Below are positions 52,346 through 60,527 of a stretch of 64,000 bases of DNA, piece by piece (within the stretch, counting starts at the first letter, position 1; every line of letters starts with the position of its first letter). The DNA comes from Bacteroidota bacterium. Lineage in GTDB: Bacteria; Bacteroidota; Bacteroidia; Palsa-965. The notes beneath the pieces are model-generated. The model was not told the DNA's origin, did not search any database, and worked only from the letters and a program-made list of their open reading frames with translations. The stretch covers positions 124,001-188,000 of the forward strand of contig JACQAM010000016.1 in the NCBI GenBank assembly GCA_016194975.1, given 5' to 3'. A program made the translations under genes and the position numbers.

Positions 52346-53776
52346 ATGAAAAAAATTTTCGTCCTGTTTTCTTTTTCATTCATCATTTCATTTACAAAAG
52401 CGCAGAATGACACAGTGATCTTCACACAACTCGGGCATTTTTATTACGATACTTCGCTGCAATGGTCGGCGTACACTCCACTCATCGACAGGATGGGACG
52501 CAATTATGTTTACACGGCATCGGTTGATCTCGGCGAAGTGACGTTTGATGTGAGCAACGTGATGAACCCGATGCCCGTATGTACGCTTACTGTTGCCAAT
52601 CTGAATAATCTGAAAGCAACTTATCTCGCGCAGGTGAATAATTATCTTTTTATTGCATGCGGAGGATTCCAGGGTTCAACGCAACGCGCCGGACTTTCAA
52701 TTTACGATGTGACCAATCCGCTTATTCCTGTGTTGAAAGATCACTGGGATTCTTCCGCATTCACGCACGGGTGCGCGCATGTAGTAGTTTCCGGAAATTA
52801 CGCGTATCTCGGTTGTATGACTGATGGTGTTGTTATTCTGAATATTTCGAACGTAAATAATATTCAATTCGTCACACGATTTCAACCTTCTCTTATTTCC
52901 TGTTCGCAAGCGAATAATTCCAGAGGACTTTTCATCAGTCACGATACATTGCTCGTCACAAATGATTGCGGTGGCCTGCGCGTGATCAGCGTTGCAAATC
53001 CCGCTGCTCCTGTAGAACTCGGCGCTTATTCAAATGCTGCAGCTTATAGCCCGGGAATGCCGGCGTACAATAAAGTTTTGCGATTGGGTGATCACGCTTA
53101 TATCCCTGTTGATTATTGCGGATTCGAAATTGATAATGTGGCCAATCCTTCTGCTATTGTAAATGAAGGTGTGTGGAATCCTATTCCGTGCAATAATTTT
53201 AACTGGTTCGGCGCCGATGTTCACGCGAACGAAATTGTTTCCACTTTACCAACGGCGAATGTGATCATGTGTTCGGGTGGAGATTCACAGGTTCTTGCAT
53301 TCGATCCGACACAAACTTCGCCTCCGCGGCTGATGGGTGAATGGGGAGTTCCGAATGATAGTCTTATTGCGTGGGGTGTTGATGAATACAATGGACTCGT
53401 GTGCGCCGCATACGTGCGCGACGTGATCCAGATTTTTCAACCCTATTATGGAAAGTGGGGCGGCATACAATTGCTGAACTGGACTCTTGTAACCGGGGAA
53501 AATGAAAATTATTTTCATACCGAAGAGCTCCGAATTTTCCCGAACCCGTCTTCAGCAAGTTGTACTATAGCACTACCTCAAACAATAGACGAAACATTCA
53601 CGATAGACGTGATCGATGTGATGGGAAGAATAGTGAAAACGCAAACGGTGAATGCGAATGTGAACGGAAGAAATGCAACGATCGATCTTTCGGATGTATG
53701 TGCAGGCCTATACACGATACGCGTAACGGGCGCGCATGCGATGTGTGCGGGGAGAATTGTAAAAGCCGCGGATTAA
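52346..53776 (+). CDS. T9SS-sorted LVIVD-repeat surface protein
   Basis: This 476-residue protein has a signal peptide (to FTKAQ) and repeated beta-propeller-like segments of the LVIVD type: YVYTASVDLGEVTFDVSNVMNPMPV, LFIACGGFQGSTQRAGLSIYDVTNPLIPV, YAYLGCMTDGVVILNISNVNNIQFV and LLVTNDCGGLRVISVANPAAPVELG. The last 80 residues (LRIFPNPSSASCTI to GLYTIRVTGAHAMCAGRIVKAAD) form a type A T9SS sorting domain. It is probably attached to the cell surface; the ligand is unknown. Confidence 0.92.
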   Translation: MKKIFVLFSFSFIISFTKAQNDTVIFTQLGHFYYDTSLQWSAYTPLIDRMGRNYVYTASVDLGEVTFDVSNVMNPMPVCTLTVANLNNLKATYLAQVNNYLFIACGGFQGSTQRAGLSIYDVTNPLIPVLKDHWDSSAFTHGCAHVVVSGNYAYLGCMTDGVVILNISNVNNIQFVTRFQPSLISCSQANNSRGLFISHDTLLVTNDCGGLRVISVANPAAPVELGAYSNAAAYSPGMPAYNKVLRLGDHAYIPVDYCGFEIDNVANPSAIVNEGVWNPIPCNNFNWFGADVHANEIVSTLPTANVIMCSGGDSQVLAFDPTQTSPPRLMGEWGVPNDSLIAWGVDEYNGLVCAAYVRDVIQIFQPYYGKWGGIQLLNWTLVTGENENYFHTEELRIFPNPSSASCTIALPQTIDETFTIDVIDVMGRIVKTQTVNANVNGRNATIDLSDVCAGLYTIRVTGAHAMCAGRIVKAAD

Positions 53777-53908
53777 CGCGAATGAATTGACGATTTTAAA
53801 ATTGAAGAAGCAATCAGTTAGAATCGGTGCAAGGTGTGGCAAAATCCCGTGATGGCAATGGGAAACCTGAAAACCTGCGAAGCCCTTAAAAATTGCAAGT
53901 GGTACATC
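53777..53908. other. spacer, nothing clear
   Basis: No gene or terminator is seen. GATTTTAAAATTGAAGAAGC (53793) is similar to CATTTTAAATTGGAAGAAGT (54570), a possible short dispersed repeat on both sides of the ICMT gene. Confidence 0.3.
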
Positions 53909-54472
53909 TCAGTAAATACCCGGAATAATTCTCTTCGTGCGTTTCATGTAATTCCTGTAAGGATCTCCGAGCGATTCGCACAAAGCTTCTTCTTCGATTT
54001 TCATTCGATACATCAGTCCGATCAAAATCGGAATAACTATAACCGGAATTGCAACCCAACTATTGAACAACATACTCATTCCCCCGAATTCCAGCAATAA
54101 TCCGAGATAGCTCGGGTGACGAAGATATTTATACATTCCCGTGTCGTGCAGCACATGATTTTTGCCGATCACCACATCCACCGTAAATTCTTTTCCGAGA
54201 TGGTAAATGGCGATTAAACGAAAGATCATTCCGAAAAGTAGAATTCCCATCCCGGCGTAAATAATATTTACAAGATAATTCTGGTATTGAAAATTCCGGG
54301 CGGCAATATTTCCACCCACAATCGAGATCACGATCACGATCCAGAGCAGGGTCATGGAAGATTTATCTTTTTCGAATTTTACTTCCGACGATTTTGATTT
54401 TTTCAGGAACATCAGCAGCAGTTCAGTTCCTACGAAGAGCAGGAGAAATCCGTTGATCACATAGTGCAGCAT
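53909..54472 (-). CDS. isoprenylcysteine carboxyl methyltransferase (ICMT)-like membrane protein
   Basis: This 187-residue protein has five hydrophobic segments and the ICMT/phospholipid-methyltransferase family motif: LGKEFTVDVVIGKNHVLHDTGMYKYLRHPSYLGLLLEFGGMSML, followed by RMKIEEEALCESLGDPYRNYMKRTKRIIPGIY. Bacterial members methylate unknown, probably lipid-linked, substrates. It is a single gene between spacers rich in repeats. The start at 54472 places the first helix (YVINGFLLLFVGTELLLMF) correctly. Confidence 0.9.
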   Translation of the reverse strand: MLHYVINGFLLLFVGTELLLMFLKKSKSSEVKFEKDKSSMTLLWIVIVISIVGGNIAARNFQYQNYLVNIIYAGMGILLFGMIFRLIAIYHLGKEFTVDVVIGKNHVLHDTGMYKYLRHPSYLGLLLEFGGMSMLFNSWVAIPVIVIPILIGLMYRMKIEEEALCESLGDPYRNYMKRTKRIIPGIY

Positions 54473-54835
54473 GGAATTTAGTTTATTGAAACAGTAAGTA
54501 AGATGAAGAGTAAACGATTTTGTTACAGGAAAAATACATAAAATGAGGGAGAGCAGTCATTAGAGGATTACCATTTTAAATTGGAAGAAGTAATCCCTAT
54601 TTGAACGGGTGGGCGGGAAGATACCAGTTGTGAAATTCTGCGATTTAAATAATTGGGTAGTGGCTCAGTTTGCTCTTTTCCGAATTCAACTTCGCGCCTT
54701 CGCGGTTCCTAAACCATTCTTTTATTAAACCGCAAAGACGCTAAGGCGCTAAGAATTTTCAAACTGACCCACTACCAATAATTGGCGCGATCATCTGCCG
54801 GATCTCACAAATTGTACTTCGTAAATTTTAAATCC
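54473..54835. other. 363-bp spacer
   Basis: There is no coding region here. It contains a TAAATTCC box next to the ICMT start, an ATTTTAAATTGGAAG repeat (54570), a nested hairpin element (54656-54776), and GTAAATTTTAA words before the regulator. Confidence 0.5.
54656..54776. mobile_element. MITE-like element with nested inverted repeats
   Basis: GGTAGTGGCTCAGTTTG (54656-54672) is inverted at CAAACTGACCCACTACC (54760-54776) with one mismatch. Inside, CTTCGCGCCTTCGCGGTT (54690-54707) faces AACCGCAAAGACGCTAAGG plus CGCTAAG (54728-54753). There is no ORF. The inner word is the family seen at 22064 and 41978. It looks like a small hairpin element; mobility is not shown. Confidence 0.55.
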
Positions 54836-55204
54836 CTAACTACCCGGCGCTTTCTTTCCTGTTTTTGCTTCGTAAAGTGCGCGCAGCAATTCATATTTCT
54901 CGCGGAGTTCATTCAATTCTTTCTGGAGCGAAGCAGCATCATCGGAGACGGAAATAAAATTCTTTTTCTTTTTAGCATAATTTGTTTGCGGAGAATGAAC
55001 GAGATGATTGGAGCCGGAAGTGAAGTAGGCGAAAAAATCAAATTCAAGCGCTTTACTTAATTTCTGGAGGAGCGCGGTGTCAATGGAAGCGCGCGTGTAA
55101 ATGCCGTAAATATTCTGCTTCGAAGTTTTAATTTTTCGCGCCAGTTCCGTGGGGCCAATTCTCAATTCCTTCGCTCTGGCTTTTACTTTTTCTCCAATGT
55201 GCAT
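54836..55204 (-). CDS. XRE-type helix-turn-helix regulator with coiled coil
   Basis: This 122-residue protein begins MHIGEKVKARAKELRIGPTELARKIKTSKQNIYGIYTRASIDTALLQKLSKALEFDFFAYF, a complete HTH_3 domain. A basic linker (YAKKKKN) and a C-terminal coiled coil (LQKELNELREKYELLRALYEAKTGKK), probably for dimerisation, follow. It may autoregulate: two direct repeats lie upstream. The predicted transcript is leaderless. Targets are unknown. Confidence 0.9.
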   Translation of the reverse strand: MHIGEKVKARAKELRIGPTELARKIKTSKQNIYGIYTRASIDTALLQKLSKALEFDFFAYFTSGSNHLVHSPQTNYAKKKKNFISVSDDAASLQKELNELREKYELLRALYEAKTGKKAPGS

Positions 55205-55208
55205 GCAC

Positions 55209-55236
55209 CAAAATTACCCGACCTTCAGACAACAAA
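55209..55236 (-). promoter_or_regulatory. promoter of the XRE gene, leaderless
   Basis: On the minus strand TTTG (55233-55236), 16 bases, then TAATTTTG (55209-55216) give a promoter whose -7 box ends four bases before the ATG. The spacing is slightly short. Confidence 0.55.
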
Positions 55237-55254
55237 TAATTTCCATTAGGTCAT

Positions 55255-55293
55255 TTTAAATTGCCTTATAGTCTGTTTAAACTTGCCTTTTAG
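55255..55293. promoter_or_regulatory. direct repeats upstream of XRE, candidate operator
   Basis: TTTAAATTGCCTTATAG (55255-55271) and TTTAAACTTGCCTTTTAG (55276-55293) are imperfect direct repeats about 21 bases apart, two helical turns. They sit between the XRE promoter and the candidate small-RNA promoter. Confidence 0.5.
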
Positions 55294-55317
55294 GAGATTT
55301 TGGCTTTAATTTGGGGA

Positions 55318-55449
55318 GGTAAAGTGAAAAATTGCACTGTAATGGTGCAGGGCTAATAAAAAAACATTTCTTACTCAGCAGGACCCTATCCTGTTTGTGC
55401 CCCTGCCAGAAGGTTTCCCAAAGAATATCCGGAACGGCAGGGGATTTTT
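55318..55449 (+). ncRNA. candidate small structured RNA
   Basis: TTG (55283-55285), 20 bases and TTAATTTG (55306-55313) could start a transcript of about 130 nt. It would contain three hairpins: TGCAC/GTGCA, CAGG/CCTG, and the terminator CCCCTGCC/GGCAGGGG followed by a T tract. No ORF in it is protein-like. I do not recognise it as 6S, tmRNA, RNase P or SRP RNA. It is an orphan between divergent regulatory repeats and a gene fragment. Confidence 0.4.
55400..55449 (+). terminator. intrinsic terminator
   Basis: CCCCTGCC (55400-55407) pairs perfectly with GGCAGGGG (55436-55443), followed by ATTTTTATTTT. No known gene precedes it on this strand, which is why a small RNA is proposed. Confidence 0.65.
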
Positions 55450-55452
55450 ATT

Positions 55453-55579
55453 TTACCACAACTCACTCATTTTCATTTCAAGAAATTCCTGCCATCTTAT
55501 TCCTCCATCGCCCGTATCAAGCTTCTTGTTGTAATAGTCGTCTTCCTGTTTCAGATCTTCGGGGTCGTCGTAAAATGAA
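55453..55579 (-). pseudogene. orphan C-terminal gene fragment abutting a repeat end
   Basis: On the minus strand a protein-like frame reads DDPEDLKQEDDYYNKKLD, then TGDGGIRWQEFLEMKMSELW before TAA at 55453. Upstream, the frame meets a stop inside the exact 23-bp repeat (55572-55594) shared with the MITE-like element at 14077. It has no usable start codon. It looks like the end of a gene cut by an element insertion or deletion. No family is recognised. Confidence 0.45.
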
Positions 55580-55594
55580 TTTTAAACAGCCTCT
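55572..55594 (-). repeat. 23-bp end of the MITE-like element, inverted copy
   Basis: It matches 14077-14099 exactly in inverse orientation (ends AGAGGCTGTT and AATTCATTTT). The rest of the element is not present here, so it is an isolated terminal piece. Confidence 0.7.
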
Positions 55595-55680
55595 TAAACT
55601 TTCAAAGAGTATTCAGCTAAAAAAATTATCGGGTATGATTCGCATATTCGTCCCGAACATGTTCGGGATAATTCGTTTCC
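55595..55680. other. spacer with TCCCGAACATGTTCGGGA palindrome
   Basis: A perfect 18-base palindrome (55652-55669) flanked by GATTCGCATATTCG and TAATTCG words lies just after the radA stop. On the minus strand a T run follows at 55617-55625, so it may serve as the radA terminator. Confidence 0.45.
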
Positions 55681-57051
55681 CTACCCGAACAATCCCGCAA
55701 ACACTTCCTCCATCTTTCCAACACGATTCAATTTTATTTTAAATGAATCGCTTTTTATTCCTTTATGATATTTTGAAATATAAATTTCTTTGAATCCTAA
55801 TTTTTCTGCTTCGGCAATGCGCTGATCAACGCGATTGACAGGGCGAATCTCTCCGCTCAATCCTACTTCCGCCGCAAAACAAATTCCCGATGGAACCGGA
55901 ATATCTGCGTTCGAAGAAAGTACGGCGCATACCACTGCAAGATCTATTCCCGGATCTTCCACGCGCAATCCTCCTGCGATATTCAGAAAAACATCTTTTG
56001 CACCGAGGCGGAATCCGCATCTTTTTTCAAGCACCGCAAGCAGCATCGATAATCTTCTTAAATCGAATCCTGTTGAAGATCGCTGCGGAGTTCCGTACGC
56101 CGCCGAACTCACGAGCGCCTGTGTTTCGATGAGCATGGGCCGCAATCCTTCCATTAAAACTGCAATGGAAATTCCGCTCACATTTTCATCGCGCGATGTA
56201 ATTAAAATTTCGGAAGGATTATTCACTTCACGCAAACCACTTCCCTGCATTTCATAAATGCCGAGTTCATTTGTTGATCCGAAACGATTTTTTGTAGTGC
56301 GCAATAAACGGTAAACATGATTGCGGTCGCCTTCAAATTGCAGAACAGTGTCCACCATGTGTTCCAGAACTTTCGGCCCGGCGAGCGAACCTTCTTTGGT
56401 GATGTGGCCAATGAGAAAAACAGGAACGTTCGATTCTTTTGCGAAGCGCATCATCTCGGCCGCGCACTCGCGCACCTGCGACACACTCCCGGGCGACGAT
56501 TCAATATGCGCCGTGTGTAAAGTCTGGATGGAATCGATGACGATCATCTGCGGCTCCACCTGCGCGATCTGCTGAAAAATATTCTGCGTATTTGTTTCTG
56601 TGAGAATAAAACAATCCGGGTTTTTTATTCCTATTCTTTCTGCGCGCATTTTTATTTGTTCCTCACTTTCTTCGCCCGAAACATACATCACGCGCAATCC
56701 ATTCACATTCGTGGCAAGTTGTAACATGAGCGTTGATTTTCCGATGCCCGGTTCTCCACCGAATAAAACAAGTGAACCCGGAACAAGTCCGCCGCCGAGC
56801 ACGCGCGAAAGTTCTTTATCGTAAATAGGAATTCTTTTTTCTTCGCCGGCAGTGATCTCCGACAGTTTCACCGGTTTAGGTATGCGTTGAGTAGAGCGCG
56901 AACCGAATCCGGATGTTTGTGTGTTGCCGCTCTTCTGTACAATTTCTTCCACGTACGTATTCCATTCTCCGCACGAAGGACATTTGCCGATCCACTTTGC
57001 AGATTGCGCTCCGCAGTTCTGGCAGAAGAAAGAAGATTTTATTTTAGCCAC
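55681..57051 (-). CDS. radA: DNA repair protein RadA
   Basis: This 456-residue protein has the RadA architecture: zinc finger FCQNCGAQSAKWIGKCPSCGEWNTY, RecA-like ATPase with Walker A GGEPGIGKSTLMLQ and Walker B MIVIDSIQT, the RadA-specific KNRFGSTNELGIYEM, and a C-terminal Lon-protease-like domain (DVFLNIAGGLRVEDPGIDLAVVCAVLSS). It drives branch migration during recombinational repair. The start is GTG at 57051; word repeats (GTAATTTGTAATTG) end just upstream. Confidence 0.96.
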   Translation of the reverse strand: MAKIKSSFFCQNCGAQSAKWIGKCPSCGEWNTYVEEIVQKSGNTQTSGFGSRSTQRIPKPVKLSEITAGEEKRIPIYDKELSRVLGGGLVPGSLVLFGGEPGIGKSTLMLQLATNVNGLRVMYVSGEESEEQIKMRAERIGIKNPDCFILTETNTQNIFQQIAQVEPQMIVIDSIQTLHTAHIESSPGSVSQVRECAAEMMRFAKESNVPVFLIGHITKEGSLAGPKVLEHMVDTVLQFEGDRNHVYRLLRTTKNRFGSTNELGIYEMQGSGLREVNNPSEILITSRDENVSGISIAVLMEGLRPMLIETQALVSSAAYGTPQRSSTGFDLRRLSMLLAVLEKRCGFRLGAKDVFLNIAGGLRVEDPGIDLAVVCAVLSSNADIPVPSGICFAAEVGLSGEIRPVNRVDQRIAEAEKLGFKEIYISKYHKGIKSDSFKIKLNRVGKMEEVFAGLFG

Positions 57052-57086
57052 TTTACGATTACCGATTATTCAATTACAAATTACAG

Positions 57087-57191
57087 ATGAAAAAATGTAC
57101 CTGCGAATATAGTCAGATGTATAAATGGAAATGTAATTGTGGAAAACTGGTGATGCTTCATTTTAAAAATCGACCCGGAGAGGCGACATAG
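57087..57191 (+). CDS. possible 34-residue Cys-rich small protein
   Basis: An ATG directly after a TTACAAATTACAG word opens a 34-residue frame containing KKCTCEY and WKCNCGKL, two C-x-C pairs separated by ten residues, as in a minimal zinc-binding knuckle. There is no Shine-Dalgarno or convincing promoter, and it is divergent from radA. It could be chance; the cysteine spacing is the only support. Confidence 0.25.
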   Translation: MKKCTCEYSQMYKWKCNCGKLVMLHFKNRPGEAT

Positions 57192-57317
57192 CATTAATTA
57201 CGATAACTCTTTTTATCTGAGGACGGCGCGACGATAATCGAAAATCAATTATGGACGCACCAGCTGGTAATAAATGCGGATACGCCGAATGAAAATTCTT
57301 CATTAAAGAAAGAGAAA

Positions 57318-57815
57318 TCAGAAAACCCAACCGACTGAAAATATCGGCCTGATATGAAACATCTGCCTGTTGCTGTTCACCGTGAACATGGCATCTGCTT
57401 CGGCATCAAAAACAAAATGATTGGTGATCTTCATCTGCGGACGAAGTTCCATCACAAGCGGAAAGAAAATTCCACCCGAAACAATTCCATTCCTGCTGAT
57501 CCCCATTGTAAGGCCCGCCCCGGAGAGCAGCATCGGCTCTCCTTCTTTGCCTCTGATCCGCGTAAAAAATCCAAGTTCGGGAAGAGCCGTCACATTTGTT
57601 CCTCTTCGGTCATTCGTGATGGTCACTGATGTGCGCAGTTCTGCGCGGAACCTGTAGTTCGTTTCAAAACGTGCGCCACTTGAATCGCGTACTACTTTTA
57701 CCGGGTTCCAGCGAACGGAAACCATATTGCTGAGCGGGTAAATGCTCACACCTATTTGAGCATGCGCGAGTGAAAAAATAAAAATAAAAATGAAGAGGAG
57801 AAAAAACGTTTTCAT
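57318..57815 (-). CDS. secreted protein, probable outer-membrane beta-barrel
   Basis: This 165-residue protein has a signal peptide (MKTFFLLFIFIFIFSLAHAQ). The mature part is a series of amphipathic strands (NYRFRAELRTSVTITNDRRGTNVTALPELGFFTRI, MLLSGAGLTMGISRNGIVSGGIFFPLVMELRP) ending in IFSVGWVF, with the terminal aromatic expected for barrel insertion. The family is not recognised. It lies downstream of a 265-bp spacer and upstream of the TPR gene's end. Confidence 0.78.
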   Translation of the reverse strand: MKTFFLLFIFIFIFSLAHAQIGVSIYPLSNMVSVRWNPVKVVRDSSGARFETNYRFRAELRTSVTITNDRRGTNVTALPELGFFTRIRGKEGEPMLLSGAGLTMGISRNGIVSGGIFFPLVMELRPQMKITNHFVFDAEADAMFTVNSNRQMFHIRPIFSVGWVF

Positions 57816-57926
57816 TACGTTGGAAATTTTTGCGTGATGAAATTAAGAATTAATAACCCGGCAAAGGACGACGATCCGTGTTAAAGAAAGAAAATTTTGT
57901 AAGTGGTGCAAATTCCCGCGCAGCCG

Positions 57927-59138
57927 CTACTCTGTGTTAATGCCATCTTCCTTCGATAGGATAATGAGTTGCGCATTTTTCAGTTTTCTTCTCAGTGTAA
58001 AAATAATTCCGAAAAAAATCAGTGCAAAGAGCGTTCCGCCGGCAATGATCCACGTATCCTGTTCTAATCTCATGGCAGAAAATTTCCGGTCGAAATCCGC
58101 TTTCTGTTTCTGAAGAAGATCTTTTTCTTTCCGGTCGTTGTCCCATTTTTCCGTGATGGAATTCAATGCAGAAGTATTTTCGTCGTTGAAAAGAGAATCG
58201 CTCAGTTCTTTGAAGCGCACCTGGTAAACATAAGCTTCCTCGAAATTTTTTTTCGCGATGTAGTCTTTCGAAAGATCATCATACAATTCGCGCAGCGCTT
58301 CGAGGTAGCTAATGGAGCGCCCGATGTTTTCTGCTTTGAAATGCCATTCGAGCGCATGGGTAATATCGTGTTGCTCGCGGAAAACATTTCCAATGTTCAT
58401 CGCGTTATCGGTCATGCTCATTTTATCATCGAGCGCTTCACTGATCTTCCATGCTGTTGTGAATTGTTCCATTGCCGCAGCGAAATTTTCTCTTCCGTCA
58501 AAAACAACGCCGAGATTATTGCACGCTTCTGCAAGCACGGTGCTGTCCTGCGCGCGCACAGCCGCATCGCGTGCACGCAACGCATACGTGAGGCCGTCTT
58601 TGTAATTTTTTTCCGCAAGATAAATGGAACAGATATCGAGATAAACGATCGGAATTTTTTTCTCATCGCCAATGGAAGAAAGCATTTCTGACGCATGCTG
58701 GTAATTATCCAATGCTATAGAATCACTGCCTTCATCGCTGAATACATTGCCAAGATTGATGTAACTGAAAGCGACACCTTGTTTATCACCGATCATTTCA
58801 CGGATGTTGAGCGCGCTGAAATGTGCACTCGCCGCCTGCGCATATTCGCCTTTGCGGTAATGGATCACGCCGATCGTATTGTAAGCATCAGCATCGCCTT
58901 TATCGAAATTCAGTTTCACCGCCAGCATTTGTGCTTTCATTGCAAGTTGCATGGCAGAATCAGGAGCGCTGCTTCGAAGGAGCCATGCAAGTTTATTGAG
59001 ATGCACAACTTTACTTGTATCCTCGGCGTCTTTGAGAATAAGTCTGCCGAGACTGTCATTCACGTGTTGCGCATACAGATGTGCACACATGAGAAAGATC
59101 AGTTCTGCACAGAAAATATTTCTGAAAAAAGATTTCAT
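57927..59138 (-). CDS. TPR-transmembrane protein without output domain
   Basis: This 403-residue protein has a signal peptide (to LYAQ), five or more TPR units (AYNTIGVIHYRKGEYAQAASAHFSALNIRE, SYINLGNVFSDEGSDSIALDNYQHASEM, DNAMNIGNVFREQHDITHALEWHFKAENI), a coiled coil and one membrane helix (TWIIAGGTLFALIFFGIIFTL), then about 25 residues. It resembles the sensory half of Bacteroidota TPR histidine kinases or LuxR-type regulators but stops after the helix. A TACTTTTG box ends six bases before the ATG. Confidence 0.85.
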   Translation of the reverse strand: MKSFFRNIFCAELIFLMCAHLYAQHVNDSLGRLILKDAEDTSKVVHLNKLAWLLRSSAPDSAMQLAMKAQMLAVKLNFDKGDADAYNTIGVIHYRKGEYAQAASAHFSALNIREMIGDKQGVAFSYINLGNVFSDEGSDSIALDNYQHASEMLSSIGDEKKIPIVYLDICSIYLAEKNYKDGLTYALRARDAAVRAQDSTVLAEACNNLGVVFDGRENFAAAMEQFTTAWKISEALDDKMSMTDNAMNIGNVFREQHDITHALEWHFKAENIGRSISYLEALRELYDDLSKDYIAKKNFEEAYVYQVRFKELSDSLFNDENTSALNSITEKWDNDRKEKDLLQKQKADFDRKFSAMRLEQDTWIIAGGTLFALIFFGIIFTLRRKLKNAQLIILSKEDGINTE

Positions 59139-59144
59139 CGGGCA

Positions 59145-59152
59145 CAAAAGTA
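59145..59152 (-). promoter_or_regulatory. -7 box of the TPR gene, leaderless
   Basis: TACTTTTG on the minus strand matches TAnnTTTG and ends six bases before the ATG at 59138. TTTG copies upstream are too close for a standard -33. Confidence 0.5.
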
Positions 59153-59284
59153 CAATAGTGCAAAGCAAATAGTCGGTAATTTTTCTAAAACGGATAAATT
59201 GGCATGACTATGCTCATCTCCTCTTAAATTGACATTAATCTGACAATGCAGGATCATAGTTTCGGGACATTTGTAACGGTAATC

Positions 59285-60514
59285 ATGAATACACATATCA
59301 TTGCTATTACGCACAGAAATTTCAGCCCCGGGGAGATCGGGGCATTTCATCTTGGGGACGATCGTCGCGTCCAGGTATTGAATGAACTGAAAATAGTTCT
59401 CGGCATTCAGGAATTATTGTATCTCTCCACCTGCAATCGCGTGGAATTTATTTTTATTTCAGAGCAGGAAGTGAATGAAAAGTTTGTCCGGAAATTTTTC
59501 ACTGCGTTCCCTGTTAAAACCGTTTCATTAACCACACGTGCTATTTCATCGGCCGAAATTTATTCCGGTGATGAAGCCCTCCGCCATATTTTCTCCGTCG
59601 CTTCTTCCATCGATTCGATGGTGGTGGGTGAACGCGAGATCATCACTCAGGTAAGAAATGCATTTGAAGAAGCGAAAGATTCCGGAATTTCCGGCGATTC
59701 GATCCGGTTACTCATTGGCAAAACCATTGAGACTGCTAAAAAAGTTTATACCGATACGGCCATCGCACGCAATCCTGTTTCTGTTGTTTCACTCGCTTAC
59801 CGTAAAATGCGCGAACTGAAAGTGAATCTCGATTCGCGGTTCATTCTCATCGGAAGTGGTGTTACGAATACGGCAATGGCGCGTTACCTGAAAAAACACG
59901 GCTACTCGAAATTCGTGATCTTCAATCGCACATTAGAAAATGCGGCGAAACTTGCAGAAGAAATTTCTGCCGAATCGTTTTCGCTGAATGATATTTTCAA
60001 TTACAAAAAAGGTTTCGATGTGATCGTTACTTGCACTGCTTCGAATGATGTGGTGATTACGCGCGAGATCTATCACGCACTGAACAATGGCGAAACCGCG
60101 AAGAAATTAGTTATTGATCTTGCTGTTCCTAACGATCTTGATCCGCGCATCACTGAAGATTACCAGGTGAATCTCATTGCTGTGAATAATCTGCAGCAGG
60201 TTGCAAAAGAAAATCTGGAGGAGCGCGGGAAAGAAATGGAAAATTGCCGGGGCATCATTGAAGAAAGTATTCTTGAATTTCACCGGGAAATGCGGCAGCG
60301 TCAGGTGGAGATCGCTATGGCGGCTGTTCCTCAGAAGGTAAAAGAGATTCGCGATACCGCTGTGAATTCCGTTTTTGCAAAAGAGATCGCGCAACTCGAT
60401 GAGGAATCGAAAAAAATACTCGAACAGGTTCTGAACTACGTGGAGAAAAAATATGTAAGTGTTCCGATGAAAATGGCGAGAGAGATACTTATTGAAGAAA
60501 CTGAAAATAAATAA
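59285..60514 (+). CDS. hemA: glutamyl-tRNA reductase
   Basis: This 409-residue enzyme reduces glutamyl-tRNA to glutamate-1-semialdehyde, the first step of the C5 haem pathway. The catalytic cysteine is in YLSTCNRVEF, and other landmarks are IFSVASSIDSMVVGEREIITQVRNAFEEA, SVVSLAYRKM, FILIGSGVTNTAMARYLKKHGYSKFVIFNRTLENA and IDLAVPNDLDP. The coiled C-terminal dimer domain is present. The start ATG at 59285 gives the usual N-terminus (MNTHIIAITHRNF). It heads the haem cluster. Confidence 0.96.
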   Translation: MNTHIIAITHRNFSPGEIGAFHLGDDRRVQVLNELKIVLGIQELLYLSTCNRVEFIFISEQEVNEKFVRKFFTAFPVKTVSLTTRAISSAEIYSGDEALRHIFSVASSIDSMVVGEREIITQVRNAFEEAKDSGISGDSIRLLIGKTIETAKKVYTDTAIARNPVSVVSLAYRKMRELKVNLDSRFILIGSGVTNTAMARYLKKHGYSKFVIFNRTLENAAKLAEEISAESFSLNDIFNYKKGFDVIVTCTASNDVVITREIYHALNNGETAKKLVIDLAVPNDLDPRITEDYQVNLIAVNNLQQVAKENLEERGKEMENCRGIIEESILEFHREMRQRQVEIAMAAVPQKVKEIRDTAVNSVFAKEIAQLDEESKKILEQVLNYVEKKYVSVPMKMAREILIEETENK

Positions 60515-60527
60515 AAAAGAAAAAAAC

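Noticed and set aside
55318-55449. Candidate RNA as 6S, SRP or tmRNA
   Set aside because: I could not find the 6S bubble, the SRP GGAA loop context or a tmRNA tag frame in it, so no known class is assigned.
55332-55742. 136-residue plus-strand frame over the candidate RNA and radA end
   Set aside because: It runs through a terminator hairpin and overlaps radA in antisense; no motif is visible.
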